Notes under the pieces: model-generated
Database searches by the model: none
Told to the model about the DNA's origin: nothing
What the model saw: only the letters and a program-made list of their open reading frames with translations
Shown here: in pieces, positions 44,088 to 56,529 of the stretch
Layout: every line of letters starts with the position of its first letter
How positions within the stretch are numbered: the first letter of the stretch is position 1
Origin: Canna indica
Taxonomy: Eukaryota; Streptophyta; Magnoliopsida; Zingiberales; Cannaceae
NCBI GenBank assembly: GCA_034359265.1
Contig: CP136895.1
Location: 50,176,001-50,240,000 of the forward strand
DNA: 64,000 nucleotides
Direction of reading: 5' to 3'
Program-made: the position numbers and the translations under genes

Positions 44088-46299
44088 TTAAGGAATACCC
44101 TTGATCGCTTCAGCATTTATAAGTTTCTTCAAATCTCTGTAATTAATATGGTCTAATCGTCGATGCCACAAATTAATGTTAGCAGAGACAACTGAAAGAC
44201 AAATTGAAGAATATGCAATTTTGTAGCAGTTGTCTCTAGATCTATTTCCTTCAAGAATATAGTCACCATGCTTATTGAGAACATTGCAACTATTTTTAGT
44301 AAATTGAACATTTAAATTTCGATCACACAATTGGCTTACACTCACAAGATTAGCCTTGAGACCTTTAACAAGCAGGACATTTTTCAGATTAGGAATTCCT
44401 AGAAGATTTAGAGTTCTAAATCCTATGACATTTTCATGCCCTCCATCTCCAAAAGTGACAGTTGCACCTTCATATTCCTGAATATCTCTCAGATATTTAG
44501 GACTTCTTGTCATGTGCTGAGAACAACCACTGTCGAAATACCAAGATCTAAGAGAAGAATTTGTCTTTGACATAAAAGCAACAAGGCAGTTAAGATCAGT
44601 CTTTCTTACCCAGATTTGTTTAACCTTTTGCCTTATGAAATTTATAGAATTCTTTCTCCTCAGTTTGATGAAGAGTTTGAAGCAATTTGCAATAATGTGT
44701 CCTTTGCACTTGCAATAGTAGCATATGGGAACCCTAACTCCCTTTCTTGTAGTAGGCTTTTGATGATTTGAAGAACCTTTATGAAAGTTTCTCGGTTGAG
44801 TTGGTAGTTGAGATCGTGGTTTCAATTAACATGAACTTGTGTATCCAAATCCCTTATGATTTGAAGGACTTTTTCTTGCACTCAAAATTTTGTTAAGAGT
44901 ACTTCTAGAATTCATCATTCTAACTTCCTTATTTACCTTTTCAAGTTCAGAAATTAACTTAGTCTCTTTGTCTTCTTTTTGAACAATATGTCTTTCAAGG
45001 GTTTGTACTTTCTCCTTAAGGGTCTTCTTTTCTTCAACCAAAAGCTTATTTTGATCCCCTAGTGACTTGTTAAGTTTTGCCACTTTAACCTATTTGTCAA
45101 ACATCTCCTGATATGCTTCCTCAAGAGTATCTGCGCATTTAACTTTGTTGTGATCATTATCTATATCAGGAATGTTGGCAGTCTTAACTGTGTCATCTGT
45201 GCAGGCTATAAAAGCTCTAAAATTACCTTGATCATGCTCTTCTAAGTCGATTTCTTCATCATCGTCACTCTAAGTAGCAGTGAATGACTTATTGATCTTC
45301 TTCTGAAGATTTGGGCATTTTGATCTTATATGTCCAAATCCTTCGTATTTAAAGCATTTGATACCTTTGAGCTTTTGTTTGGGATCATCTTTTTGTTCAG
45401 ATGTCTGACTTCTTCTATTTTCTCCAATAGAGTAGTTTGATCTTGAACTAGTAGACTTAGACGGTGGAAATTGCTGTTTGGACTGCAAATTAAACTGAGA
45501 GTTCTGGTTTGCCCTATTCTTAGCTCTTAGAAATCTCTTGAAATTTTTTATCATAAGAGCTTGTACAACATCCATCTCTTCTTCAGAATAATCTTTTGTC
45601 TTGATTTCATCCTCAATGGCTCTAAAAGCTAGATTTTTCTTCTTTTCTTTGTGAGAATATTTTTCAAATAATTCCAACTCAAAAGTTTCAAGTTTACCCA
45701 TCAAAGTGTCAAGAGTAATAGTAGATAGATCATGAACTTCACTTATGGCAGCAGCTTTCATATGAAACTTGGTAGGCATGGATCTCAGAACTTTCCTTAC
45801 AACTTTTTCATCAAAAAATGACTCTCTAAGGTTGGTAGCATTGTTCATGAGGTCTTTGATATGCCCATGAAAGTCTTGTATGCTTTCATCTTCTCCCATA
45901 TCAAGATTCTCAAATCTGGAGTTGAGGATTTTAATTTTTGACTTCTGAAGAGTCAGGGGTCTTGCATGATTTTTTTCAAGAATTTCCCATGCTTGCTTTG
46001 CCAAAGTACAAGCTGAGATGAGTTTAAATTGAGAAGGATCAACTTCACTAAAAATAATATTAAGGGCTTTATTATGATAGTTTGCAGTAACAATCTCTAC
46101 TTCGATATACTGGCTTTTAGGTTTGCGCTCCGCCCCACCAGAAGTTGTTGGCAGAGTGTAGCCAAACTCTATTGCGTCCCAGCAACGATCATCCAAAGAC
46201 TTGATGAAAGCTCTCATCCTAGCCTTCCAATAAGCATAGTTTTTTTCCGATAAGCAAAGGAGGAATATTAACAAAATTTCCCATAGGCATTCCTTCCAT
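44088..46299 (-). pseudogene. Copia A Gag and protease with three in-frame stops and one frameshift
   Basis: ATG 46299 (MEGMPMGNF) is followed by a 1-nt slip in an A-run near 46250 before NYAYWKARMRAFIKSLDDRCWDAI. The rest is one frame interrupted by stops near 45270, 45084 and 44826. Order: Gag core, zinc knuckle CFKYEGFGHIRSKC, acidic segment, coiled coil (LNKSLGDQNKLLVEEKKTLKEK), second knuckle CYYCKCKGHIIANC, protease WYFDSGCSQHMT with FGDGGHENVIG, then the pre-integrase motif LWHRRLDHINYRDLKKL. It fits SIRE-type Gag-Pro. Confidence 0.87.
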
Positions 46300-46374
46300 C
46301 TTGAGCTACAAAAATAAGAGACACACCAAGGATCTTGTGATGGTATAGGTTAGCACAACTGCTCTGATACCAAA

Positions 46375-47300
46375 TGACAGTATATGTCTCTAAGGAAACT
46401 TATATTAAGGGCAGTAGAAAGAGATGTTGCAATCGCTATTACAACTGCTACTAAAAGAAAAGTAAGAACTAAAACAAAACCACACGCAAACACAAGAGGT
46501 TTGTTTATGTAGTTCAGTGACAAAACCATTCACCTAATCTGCGGGGCACTCACCGGACAGATGCCCAATCCACTCTCTATAAGTACAAAATAAGTCCTCT
46601 GGATTTCACACCTGAAATCCGACTACAGTACTACAATGAATTGGAAATAATAAAAACTTATTTACTATTACAAGTACATACCAACTTGTCTCTCTATGAC
46701 ATCCCAGCCATAGAGTTCCATTCTCCACATAGCCTTGTGTTGTAACGAGTCATCAGCCAAAACCAAACTTCACACAGAAGATAAAAGAATAAGTTGTTGC
46801 CTTTCTATACTCAGCAGTCTCAACTCCTCTCATTAACTGGCAACGCAGTGTTCGCACATAGAGAGTTGCAGATCAAATCTCCTCATGTGAATTTATATGT
46901 GACAACTGAAAGATCTGAATTAATGATGATCATAACTATTTGTTTAATGAACCCATCATTTTAACAACCAACATTCATCAGTTCAAAAACAAATAGACAA
47001 TGCATAACTCCTAAAGACCATAAAGATCAAAGAGTAACACCCCAAAATTATTTAAAGCAGATATTCGAGCAAATAAAGAATTAATGATGATTAAAGGATC
47101 TTAGAGACAACAAAGAGAATTATCATTAATAAAGCAGTCAAAGAGTCATTATCTCTGTAGGAGAGAAAAAGTCATCTTTCTGCATTGCATTTTTGACAAG
47201 AAAATCATAGATTGCTGGAGTAGTTGAGACTGTCTTCAATATATGCAGAGTTCCTTACTTTAGCCAAATATAGCCAACATACAAAAAACCAACACTAACA
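46375..47300 (-). repeat. Copia A 5' LTR
   Basis: 926 bp, TGACAG...CTAACA on the plus strand. It matches 39205-40171 and 60841-61831. TATA-type box near 46885 on the minus strand. Confidence 0.87.
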
Positions 47301-47305
47301 GCTAC

Positions 47306-47603
47306 CACTGCCGCTCAGTAAAGTGCCATTTTGCGCCTCCATACGTACCGCCGCAGAATATGAAATAAATTAACAGCTACCACATGTCATTTTGTGTCAT
47401 ATAAGAGAAGAATATGAAATAAATTAATTTTTACATCAAAATATTAATACTACGATCATACGTACCGCCGCTGGTGTGTGCAAGCTCTATAGCCCTGTCT
47501 CATGAAATAGGACATATTGTATATCGACACGCTAGCAATGCCCTATACGGTACTCTATGATCTAATGATGTTGTCAGGACCTAACCATGCTCTGATACCA
47601 CTT
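47306..47603 (-). other. Chromovirus leader and primer site
   Basis: Untranslated leader of the chromovirus between its 5' LTR and gag. The iMet primer site TGGTATCAGAGC occupies 47600-47589 on the minus strand, three bases from the LTR. The first 100 bp are the source or partner of the filler block at 40172. Confidence 0.75.
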
Positions 47604-50600
47604 TGTCACGTGCCAAAAATCAGGTCACGTGATCGGCCAGAGTGCGGACAACACTCCGAAGCCTACCATACTATACACAACCAATCATAAGAAGAATAGA
47701 TTCTCATACGACATACCAACTCAAAAAGACATCAAATCATATACCAAAATGTCAAATGTCAATCCAGATAATTAAGATAATAATGTAAGGAAATAGATAT
47801 GAAGGAAATGACATAATGAAAAAGTTCAACATGTTCAACGACTCAACACTGGACTCCAACTACGACTCAACTACATCATCTAGTTTCACGAGACTCACCA
47901 CCAATGCTTATCGCCACTAGCCGCGCCATACCTCAATGATTGGGATCTGCAAAACACCACAAGAGAGCGGTGAGTTCTTCGAACTCAGTGAGTGGCTACT
48001 CCAACCACTACCAAGCCAAACCACATGAAAAATGCAATAATGTATATCAATAAGACATCAATAAGTTGATATAAAGAATGTGAGGATCGTTTAGTACATC
48101 TCTCGTGCGTGTCGCACATTCTCCGGCCTAACTCGGCCAAAATAGTGAATCCTCATAAATCACAATACATAACTCGCAAGTCGTTCACTAGGCTGGCCTC
48201 GCTAGTACGTGAACTTCTCACCTTAGGCCCGCTGAGCTAGGAAGGTCCTCTATTCTCAGTGCCCTAAATACTCGGATGGGAAAGGCCCTCCAACCAGTGA
48301 CACTTGGGTCAATCGTCGGCATGGCCCACCGACGAATATCTTGACCCAATATCAACTTGCTGGGTCAGGCATCAGCTTCACATGCTAACGCGCTTCTCAG
48401 CCCGGCGATCACAATCATAATCACATGTACAGCCACTTAATGGGAAAAAAACACATTATAAATGTAAGGTGATTAACTCGGGTGGGTACAACTATGCATA
48501 CGTTTCTCGGGTGTATGCGCATGCGCACCACCACACGGCCTTACTCGGCCACAAACCCTCGGCTACTCGCCGTACCACTCACCATCCATACTTACTGAAA
48601 TCTAGCCTTAGCTTCCTATCCAAGGCAAACTATATGGTAGGTTATCATGCACCAAAATTCTAGCACCCCACCGAACAATTTCAGCACGACTCACCTCTAC
48701 GCCATCAACCATTTCGCACTCAAAAATTAATCCAACCACCCAGAAATTTCTAGACATTCAAGCATAGTTCCAATGCTACCCAATGACTTCAATGTTCACC
48801 ACAAATAGTAATAGAAATTACAGATTTCCTACCTCGTCAACCCCTCGATGAAAATTTTAGCCTTACGAAGGGTAAAATTTAAGCACTTTGTTTTATAAGG
48901 TTTAGGACCATTCTAGAGTATATGGCAACCTAATGACAATGACAAAATCAACATGTATTACTATGAAATTCCAGCATATAACTATATGTAATTTCAGTAT
49001 ACTACGCCATGAAATTTCAGCATATAGAACTAGGCAATTTCAGCATGTAGAACTAGGTAATTTCATCATACAATTTCTATAAAATTTCAGGCTACTTAAA
49101 TGATAAAATTCAGCACATAACACTATGGAATTTCAGCCTATTCAAGGATAATTTCAGCAATAAAATTAATAGGTTTCGGTCTAGGTAATTTCCACACTAA
49201 TCATCCCATAGCTACCCTACAACTTAAGGGTTATTCGGCCCACCCTTAGACAATAAATTTCAGATTTTTAAGTAGGATTTTAGCATGCCTTTTATCAAGT
49301 AAAAAATCAGAATTAAAACAATAAAAATTCACTAATCAAAATGCATCCACCTCACGTTGTCTCAGACACAAGGGCCAGCCAACCATAAGGCTCAAGGGCA
49401 TGCCCTAGGGCTACCTGTTGGCCTAAGGTTTTCTACCTTGGTCTTAATCTCGGTTTTGATGATAACAAACATGGAAATAATGTTTGATTGAGAAATACTT
49501 TCAGGTTCCATGTCTGTTAACGCTCGACGTCTACGATCAAAAATATCGGAGAAATCAGAAAATCAGAAGGACGTTGGTCGACGCGCTCGAATTTAGTCGG
49601 AAAGATATAGTATAGATTTAGGGTGTTTAGATAAATAGTAAAATCCTCATTATGATGCTAAGACCCTTAAAGAACCAAACCCGTAATCCGAAATCCAAAC
49701 TGAAGAAAGAAATCGACTGAAACTCAATGTAGAGTACACGTACAATATATAGAGTACCGGTACTCTACGGCCGATCAATTGACCGGTAGACCGAAATGAG
49801 CCCAAAAAGCACAGTGGGCTTCGGTCGCTCGGTCGGTCGACCGACGATCGATCGGACAACAAAAACAGCTATATTTCGAGCCGTTGAGTTGGCTGTTTGA
49901 GGTCAACTCTTCATGGCTTATAAATAGAAGCCAAGAGAGCCTTCCTTAGTTGTTGTTGAACCTATTGAGCCATATTTTGATGATCCTTGAGCTTGATTGA
50001 GCCACCATTCTTGAAAACCCTAGCTTTGATCTCTCAACTCCTTGAATAAGCCTTGACTTCATTGATTCACCATCAAAGACATCAAGAGGAATCTAGAAAA
50101 CTTTGTTGTGGAGCTAAGTACTTTATTGTTTTGATTTTTGCTCCATTTGTTACTATATTTTTTTATTTATTTGTTGTTTACTCAAGTGTGTAAACCTATA
50201 GTACTAGGTTGATTGAGTGGGTGGTTGCCTTGGTGTTTAGGCATAATTCGACCGGTGTAATCTAGGATTAGAGTGTCCTTATGTAGAGTGAGGTCGGAAA
50301 GTGCTCTCGGTAGGAAGGAGGACACTTCTAGGTGTGTAAGTGCCTTCGGTGTGAAAGCGGAGACTTTTCGGTGAAAAGTCCTCATTGTAAAGGAACTCTA
50401 TATCTAGTGGATTAGGTTGAAATCCTAAATAGGGGTGCTTAGGTAGTGGAGTAGGCGGGTTGCCGAACCACTATAAATTTCATGTGTTAGCATTGTTTAT
50501 ATTTATGCTTGCCTAATTGCTAATCATTTGCTTCCGCACGTAATTAACTTATATTGTATTTTGCCTAACTAATCAAGAAATGATTGAAATCGGATTTAGG

Positions 50601-51272
50601 CTAAAAGATTAGATAATATACTATTCATCCCCCTCTAGTGTTGGCCATTTCAGCAACACTGCCGCCCACCCTCTACCTCAAAAACATCTTGATTTAAACA
50701 CATACTACTCATACGCGGAAGGTAAGCAAGAGATATGAACCAAATCACGCAAAAAAATCACATCTTTAGATCCTTACTACAAGTATTGGCAGCCCTATGT
50801 ATCAACTAGGGATTTGAGAAAGAACCACTCACCTAGGGCAAGGTACAAAGGAAAAGAAGGTGAAGACGAAGCCTCGCGATGATCCGAGTCTGGTGAAGTC
50901 TTTGATTCCGGCCAAGTCCCTCAGCTGTGTGTCTCCTCTCTATTGCCCACCTAGGAATGTGTGTGGTTCCTTTGGAGTCGTACAGTGTCGGGTAGCCCCT
51001 TTTATTTAAAAAAAAATCAAATTACTTAATTGCCCCTATTCACTTTAGTTGGTCCAACCCGATCAAAACTCATCTTAATCGAACCCCGATCGTGACCCCG
51101 GACTCGGCTTGAACTCAACTCGGACTTGACACATCAACTAACTTAAATAAAAGAAATTTTCTTTGCGCAAAGGTCTCACCTCAAACTGTTCCCTACAACG
51201 ATCAACTCTGCATGCACCGATGCGCGCCTCGATCCTCCCTCTGAAACCAAATCAAATTTCACGGGTATTACA
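47604..51272 (-). repeat. Chromovirus 5' LTR, interrupted by el4
   Basis: About 2.4 kb after subtracting el4. On the plus strand it starts TGTCACGTGCC and ends GGGTATTACA. Long LTRs of this size are usual for Tekay/Del elements. It has no coding content. 48950-49150 has several repeats of AATTTCAGCATA-like sequence. Confidence 0.8.
49416..50658 (+). mobile_element. el4: solo LTR of the gag-only SIRE-like family
   Basis: 1243 bp, starting TGTTGGCCTAAGG and ending TTTCAGCAACA, flanked by CTACC (49411-49415) and CTGCC (50659-50663), a duplication with one mismatch. There is no primer site after it and no polypurine tract before it, so the rest was lost by LTR-LTR recombination. TATA box TATAAATA at 49919. 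A short GGTCGACC-type palindrome cluster lies at 49770-49860. Confidence 0.88.
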
Positions 51273-51375
51273 GGAGCCATCGCGATTTGATTTTACACGG
51301 TGTTTTGACGAACTTTGTAGACTTATCGTTTTATCAACCTGAACTTAAAACTGGCAAATGAGTTAGTTTCATATT
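51273..51375. other. Short unassigned spacer
   Basis: 103 bases between the chromovirus LTR and the next Tat LTR. Nothing recognised. Confidence 0.4.
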
Positions 51376-52600
51376 TGTTATTATTCCTACCTGAGAGTTG
51401 GAGCCTTTCGGTCCAGTTTGGTGTCTCTCCTTGTCTGATTTGATGCCGGCGAGAGGGGGTGACCCACAAAAGACACTTCGATGCTCAAGTTAGTGGGACT
51501 CCAAGGTGGAGGTAATGTAAATTGGAACTTAGGGTTACTTGAGGCATGTTGTGTCTATATTTATTGCAGGTGAGGATGGTGATGCCGCCTGGAAATCTCA
51601 TGGTGAGGTTGCCCAAAATGGGTCATGGTCGATCACGAAGATGGCGGGCGTATATCTCCTGATAAGGTAGGATGTGGATATCCTTATGCGACCAAGTGGG
51701 ACAGAGTTGTTTAGTCTGGCTTTGGGTCTGGCTCAGGGGTATAGTTGGGTGGAGCCCCCTGAATGGGGTCGCGCAGTTTGGTTTAGGATGAATAATGGGC
51801 GTTGTTGGGTCTAATTCGATCGGGCCCAATAATTCAAGTCCAGTCCAAGCCCCCGAGCTTGGTCGGAGTCTGAAGGACTGCGTGTCGAGCTCTTGAGTTG
51901 AGTAAGCCTCCCCTTTTTTTGTTTTGGGCATTTTTTGGGGAAACCTTGGATAAGTTGGCCAAGGTGTACTAGGTGACCAGGGAGGTAATGTCGAGGTTGG
52001 CAACTGCTAGGGTTGGGATGAAGGAAATGATTGAGGAGGCCGAGCTGGAGAAGATAGGTGAGACGATTGTGATAGCGTAAACGGCTGTGAGAAGTCGGGC
52101 TGAGGTGAGTGGTCATGCGTCGTCTTTAGTTGGTACATGGCGGCTCTTCGTGTCACTTTGGAGTGAGTCAAATCGATATTTTTTCCGTGTTTAACATATG
52201 TCCTCTCGGCTTCTACGCTCAGTATGTCAGTTTTAATAATAAAGATCTTCTCATTCTGCATGGTGGCTATTGATTGGCCCTTGCCTCCTCATTTTTTGGG
52301 GAAGACATCATGGTGAAAAAGGCATTCATTCGTGCCATGGAGGGAGTTTCTAGGGAGCCGTCAATCGCTGAGCTGGCCGATGGAGATTTAATTTTGTCTT
52401 CACTGTGGATCGTTCAATGGGGAAGTTTAGCCTATAAAATGACTTTTTCTTTACTAGTTTGTGAATTTTCCTGGTGTTCTTTGGCCTTCGTCTTTAGCAG
52501 GCTCTGGTGGTGTTTTTCTCAACTGATTCCTTTCTTCCTCCGTTTGCTAGTTCTCGTCGGTAAGTTTTCTTAGCCTCAAACCTCAGTGTTGTTGTTGGCT
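51376..52600 (-). repeat. Tat B 3' LTR (right edge uncertain)
   Basis: Begins TGTTATTATTCCTACCTGAG and carries ACTTCGATGCTCAAGTTAG, the Tat LTR U5 block on the complementary strand. It shares blocks with 11658-13040. CTATAAAATG at 52432 would be a plus-strand TATA box, antisense to pol. Confidence 0.6.
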
Positions 52601-52639
52601 TTAGGTCTTACGATTCTTCGTGCTGATCGTTTAGCCCTT

Positions 52640-53583
52640 TCTCATCTTTCAGGAATGCGTGCCCTATTTCTGAACGTTCCAGGCATGCGCTCCCGCTTGG
52701 TAGAGATGTAGGAGAGATCTATATGAGTTAGGGGGAAGAACCCATCGTTGGATGAGTTATTGAGGCCCATGAGGGCTTCACAGTCTCGAAAGCCGAGGGT
52801 TTCAGGGGCGAGAGTGGAGGCGGCCGGCTTATCATCTTCTTTGGACTCTCCAGTCCTCCTTGGCTCGATGGCGGGGCATTGGAAAAGGGCTTGGCATTCA
52901 TAGGAGAATCTTTTTACCGAAGCGAATGTTTGTCCTCGGGGGAATGAGTCCCATTTTCCAGAGGTACCGTTGGTGTCCAGTACATCAGCATGGGTTCGTC
53001 GGCCAGGTTCGGTGTTGTGTTCTAGTAACCAATTGGTTTTTCTTGAGGGGGTAGACCCTTGGGAACAGGTCCAATTTCTGCTAAGTAAGTTGAAGGAGTC
53101 TTCGCTAAGAGAGTGCAAAGCGTAGTCTCAAGAGCTTAAAACCCTCAATCCTTAACATGATTGAAATGGAAAGAGCTTTGGTGGCAAAAGTCGATGAAGT
53201 CGCATGTTTGAATGTGGTTGTTTATGAGTCCACCGCTCGGATAACAGAGATGGAAGGCAAGGTCAGGGGCAGAGCTAGAGATGGTCTACTTGGACCTCTC
53301 TGTGGTGGTGATAGAAAAATCTCGTCTGAAGGCCGAGACTGAGGAGGCCAGGGCCGAGGCTATGAGGTGAAACTTGGCTAGGGAGACCCTCTAGGAAGAG
53401 GTGAAATTCCTCCGAGATTGCACCCTTGCCATGTATTTGGAAGGTTTTGAGAGGGCGGCACAGCAGGCTAAACTTCTACCTCCCAACATTGACCTTTCAG
53501 GGATGAACCTCCTTAAGGAAGTCAAGGATGACATTCTCGTAAACCCTGAGGATGAGGAAGACTTTTCTTGGTCACTTAGATGA
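52640..53583 (+). pseudogene. Possible antisense accessory ORF of Tat B
   Basis: On the plus strand, antisense to gag-pol, there is a coiled-coil-like sequence: MIEMERALVAKVDEV (53157), KAETEEARAEAMR, then FLRDCTLAMYLEGFERAAQQAKLLPPNIDLSGMNLLKEVKDD ending in an acidic tail at 53583. It resembles the C-terminal part of the 'putative gypsy type transposon' ORF that some Tat elements carry between pol and the 3' LTR in antisense. The N-terminal domain is not readable and stops interrupt it. Confidence 0.5.
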
Positions 53584-54296
53584 AACCATTTGGTTGCAAC
53601 TCAAGGCCAATACTCATTTTCTCCACGAGGATTTTCTGCTCCGAAGAAGAATGTTCCTGCTGAGTGCACCAAGGCAGGTGCAATTTCTTCTCAACAGTTT
53701 CTTTCACTTGCTCGCTCTGGGAACTCTTTGGGGGTTGGCTATTTGCTTCCCCTTTTTTGGTTGACAATTACCCCTGCGTGGGCTTATTTTGTTGGATATC
53801 CCCTATTTGACAATTATTGCTCCTTTGTGAGTTTATTTTGTTTCGCTTTGTGTTTATAATTCTCTTTTGCTTGATGCTACATGAAGGGAATGTCCCTTGT
53901 CCGACCTTCTGTGATCTTTGTTTAAGGTTGAACCATCTGAAATCTGGTTCGAGGTTGTACCTTCTGTTTGGGTAGCTAAGCCCTCTAACCCCCAAGGACC
54001 CAAAGCCACTTAGGTACCAAAGGTCTCATGCTCTTTTGTAGGGGGAACAACCACACAAAGGTAAAGGAAATTGAAGAATTGAAGTTGACCATGGACTTCA
54101 ATGAAGAATCCATCTTTGGTTGCAACTTCAAGCCATCATGATGCCATAGGTATGAAAATTAGCATCTAGGTATGTTTAGTATCACCTCCTTTATATTACT
54201 TATCATCTTAAAGTTGGAGTTATGATACTAGTTAAATTTGAGTTTGTTTTGCCCGCTTATGATATGACTTGAAAAATGATTTTTGATTTTGATTTT

Positions 54297-54396
54297 TCGG
54301 TCTCTTCGGAGACCTATGTAGCATATAACGGACTCATGCGACCTTGCGGTTCAAAATCCTAGGCTCATTGTGGCCTTTCGGTTTTCAACCAATAGG
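54297..54396 (+). ncRNA. el5 conserved post-gag structured block
   Basis: Hairpin GGTCTC-TTCG-GAGACC (54299-54314), identical to el1 and el2, about 235 nt after the gag stop. It ends TTTCGGTTTTCAACCAATAG. The GGCC pairing of el1/el2 further on is weakened here. Confidence 0.55.
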
Positions 54397-56529
54397 AAGG
54401 GTTGGATATCATGTTTTCATATTTATTATTTTTGTGATCTCTTAAAATTCGTTTTGGTATCACTTAATTTTACTTAAAACGGATTTCAAACCATTTAGCA
54501 AAGTGAACTTTGATAATGATACTTGATGCTTCTCTTTGCTTTTTGGTTGGGTTAGCTTGCTAAGTAGCTATATTCTCTCTAAAATATTAGTGTAGCTTAC
54601 TTGCAAGTTATGAGTAATTTAGGAAGGCTAATAACTAGGAAGAAAAGGGTAAGTTTGGCAAATTATCATGAATAAGGTATAACTTCGATTAATTCAAAAT
54701 CTTAGTATTATACCTCAATGTTTAAGCTTAAATTATGTCTCTATACTCATGATTAGAATTGCATGTTAAACCCTTGAATTCTCATGAGTAGGTAGAATTT
54801 TAGCACTTAGGCAAAATTCATTAAATGAAACTTGCTCTAGGTTGATATTAGAGACCTACTTTTAAGTCCAAACTAGTTAAACATGTTTAGAGATCTTATT
54901 CTTCAAATATTTCATATCTTAAGATCTCTTTGATTCATTTTGATTTCATGATAACTCCTTTAAAATGAATCTCTACTATCTAGCATAGGTTAAGACTTTT
55001 AAATGAAACTTTGCATTGAACCTTTGCTATTTAGTAAGTTAGCTTGCTAGTTGGTATATTATTTTATTATGATACTAATGAAGCCTACTTGCAAGTTGAG
55101 AAAGTGGGAAAATTTGGAAGGCTAAAGGAAAATGGAAAGAAAGTGGAAATTTTGAAATTTCTCAAGAAATGAGGTATGAGTTTCATTTTGGCAAAATTTT
55201 TGCATAACACCTCTATTTTCTTGATAAAATGATTTCTCTATGCTCATGAATGATTTTGCATGATAATTGATTGAAATCTCATGAGTAGATAAAATTTTGA
55301 TACTTAGTAAATTTCATGTCATCTAGATTGAATGAAATGTGCTCTAGGTAGAAATCTATCTTAGAGACTTCATTTTAAGTTAAAATTTGATAAACATGTT
55401 TGAGTTCACTCATGATTTGCTTCCATGTGATTAAAATTGAAAAATCAAGTGAAAATGGATAAATTGATAACAAGTTCACTTTAGGAGACCTAAAGTTGAG
55501 TAGAGTTGACCTAAGTCAACAAATTGACTTAGAGACTTCATTTTAGGTCCAAACTTTACAAACATGTTTAGATTTACTCATGTTAGGTGTCCGTGTGTTT
55601 AAATTTAAAAAATCATGAGTAAAGGTTAAAACTTGTTACTTATCAATTTCATGATACAATGCTTGTTTTTGAATGAAATCATGCTAAGGTAAAATTTTGA
55701 CCAAATGACATCATTTTTATTTCAAACTTAATAAACATGCTTTAAATGATTATATCTTGATATCTGGAAAGTTTGAATGAAAACTGAGAACTTTTGGAAA
55801 ATAGCTAATATTTACGAAAATGCCACTAGATTTCAGTATTTTTAGAAAAATGCAAAAAATTGATTTTTCGATGATTCTTGAAACTGCATGTTCTCTGAAA
55901 AATCTAGTTTCTTCAGTAAAAAATTCAAAAATTTTCAGTAAGAATATAATTTGATACGGGTTTTTGAAATTAGATTTTAAAACTTTAAAGTATCGTTCTT
56001 TCCAAATGTTCATTTTTCTGATACTTTGATTTTTGGTTCAATCATCGAATGAGACTTCAAGTATGATACTTTGAATTCACATTTGGTATCGTTCCACTCA
56101 TGTGATGAGAAAAATCATTTCCAAAATGATTTTTAACTCCTTGATCGATACACGAAAATATCAATACTTAAGCATATACATGATTTATAGACTTGGAATG
56201 TATTTATCATCTAATGCTATCATGTATGATTTAGTATCATTTTTGATTTTTCACCCCTTGAGTTGAGATCTTCATGCTTCATGAAAACCAATTTTAGAAT
56301 CTCAACTTTGACTAGATTGACTTTTCTTGCCCTTTTTTGATTGATGTCAAAAGGGGAGAAAAATATAGGTAAAGGGGAAGAAAATATAGGAAAACCATGC
56401 ATATAGATAGGGGGAGTTCTATTATATAGATATGCATGTTGATAGGGGGAGAAATCCCATGTTTGATATCCTTTATGCTTAAATGATATATTTTCTTAAC
56501 GATGTTTGTCATCGTCAAAAAGGGGAGAT
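54397..56529 (+). other. el5 non-coding tail
   Basis: A/T-rich without coding frames. It contains perfect hairpin 2, CTAAGTCAA-CAAA-TTGACTTAG (55511-55532), and TCAAAAGGGGAGAAAAATAT near 56346. The segment at 54900-55400 repeats the pattern of 54400-54850, suggesting an internal duplication of several hundred bp. Confidence 0.65.

Larger units (their letters stand above)
39205..47300 (-). mobile_element. SIRE/Maximus-like copia element A with an extra 3' ORF
   Basis: 8.1 kb with a perfect 5-bp duplication, GCTAC (39200-39204 and 47301-47305). The 5' LTR is 46375-47300 and the 3' LTR 39205-40171. An iMet primer site (TGGTATCAGAGC, minus, 46372-46361) lies beside the 5' LTR. Gag, protease, integrase, RT and RNase H lie in copia order, followed by an additional ORF before the 3' LTR, as in SIRE-type elements. 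The Gag motif CFKYEGFGHIRSKC is typical of that lineage. Stops and frameshifts make this copy inactive. Confidence 0.87.
29839..51272 (-). mobile_element. Chromovirus (Ty3/gypsy, Tekay/Del-like), truncated and three times interrupted
   Basis: From right to left: 5' LTR (51272-47604, carrying el4), primer site, leader (interrupted by the copia element), gag (38991-38362 and 33180-32745, interrupted by el3), protease, RT, RNase H, integrase. The element stops inside integrase at about 29839, so the integrase tail, any chromodomain and the 3' LTR are absent. The LTR starts TGTAATACCCGTGAAATTT in the sense direction, as expected for Tekay/Del elements. Many stops: inactive. Confidence 0.83.

Noticed and set aside
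52642..53118. Minus-strand open frame of 158 codons
   Set aside because: No Tat pol motif; it lies opposite the suspected accessory ORF and has no recognisable domain.
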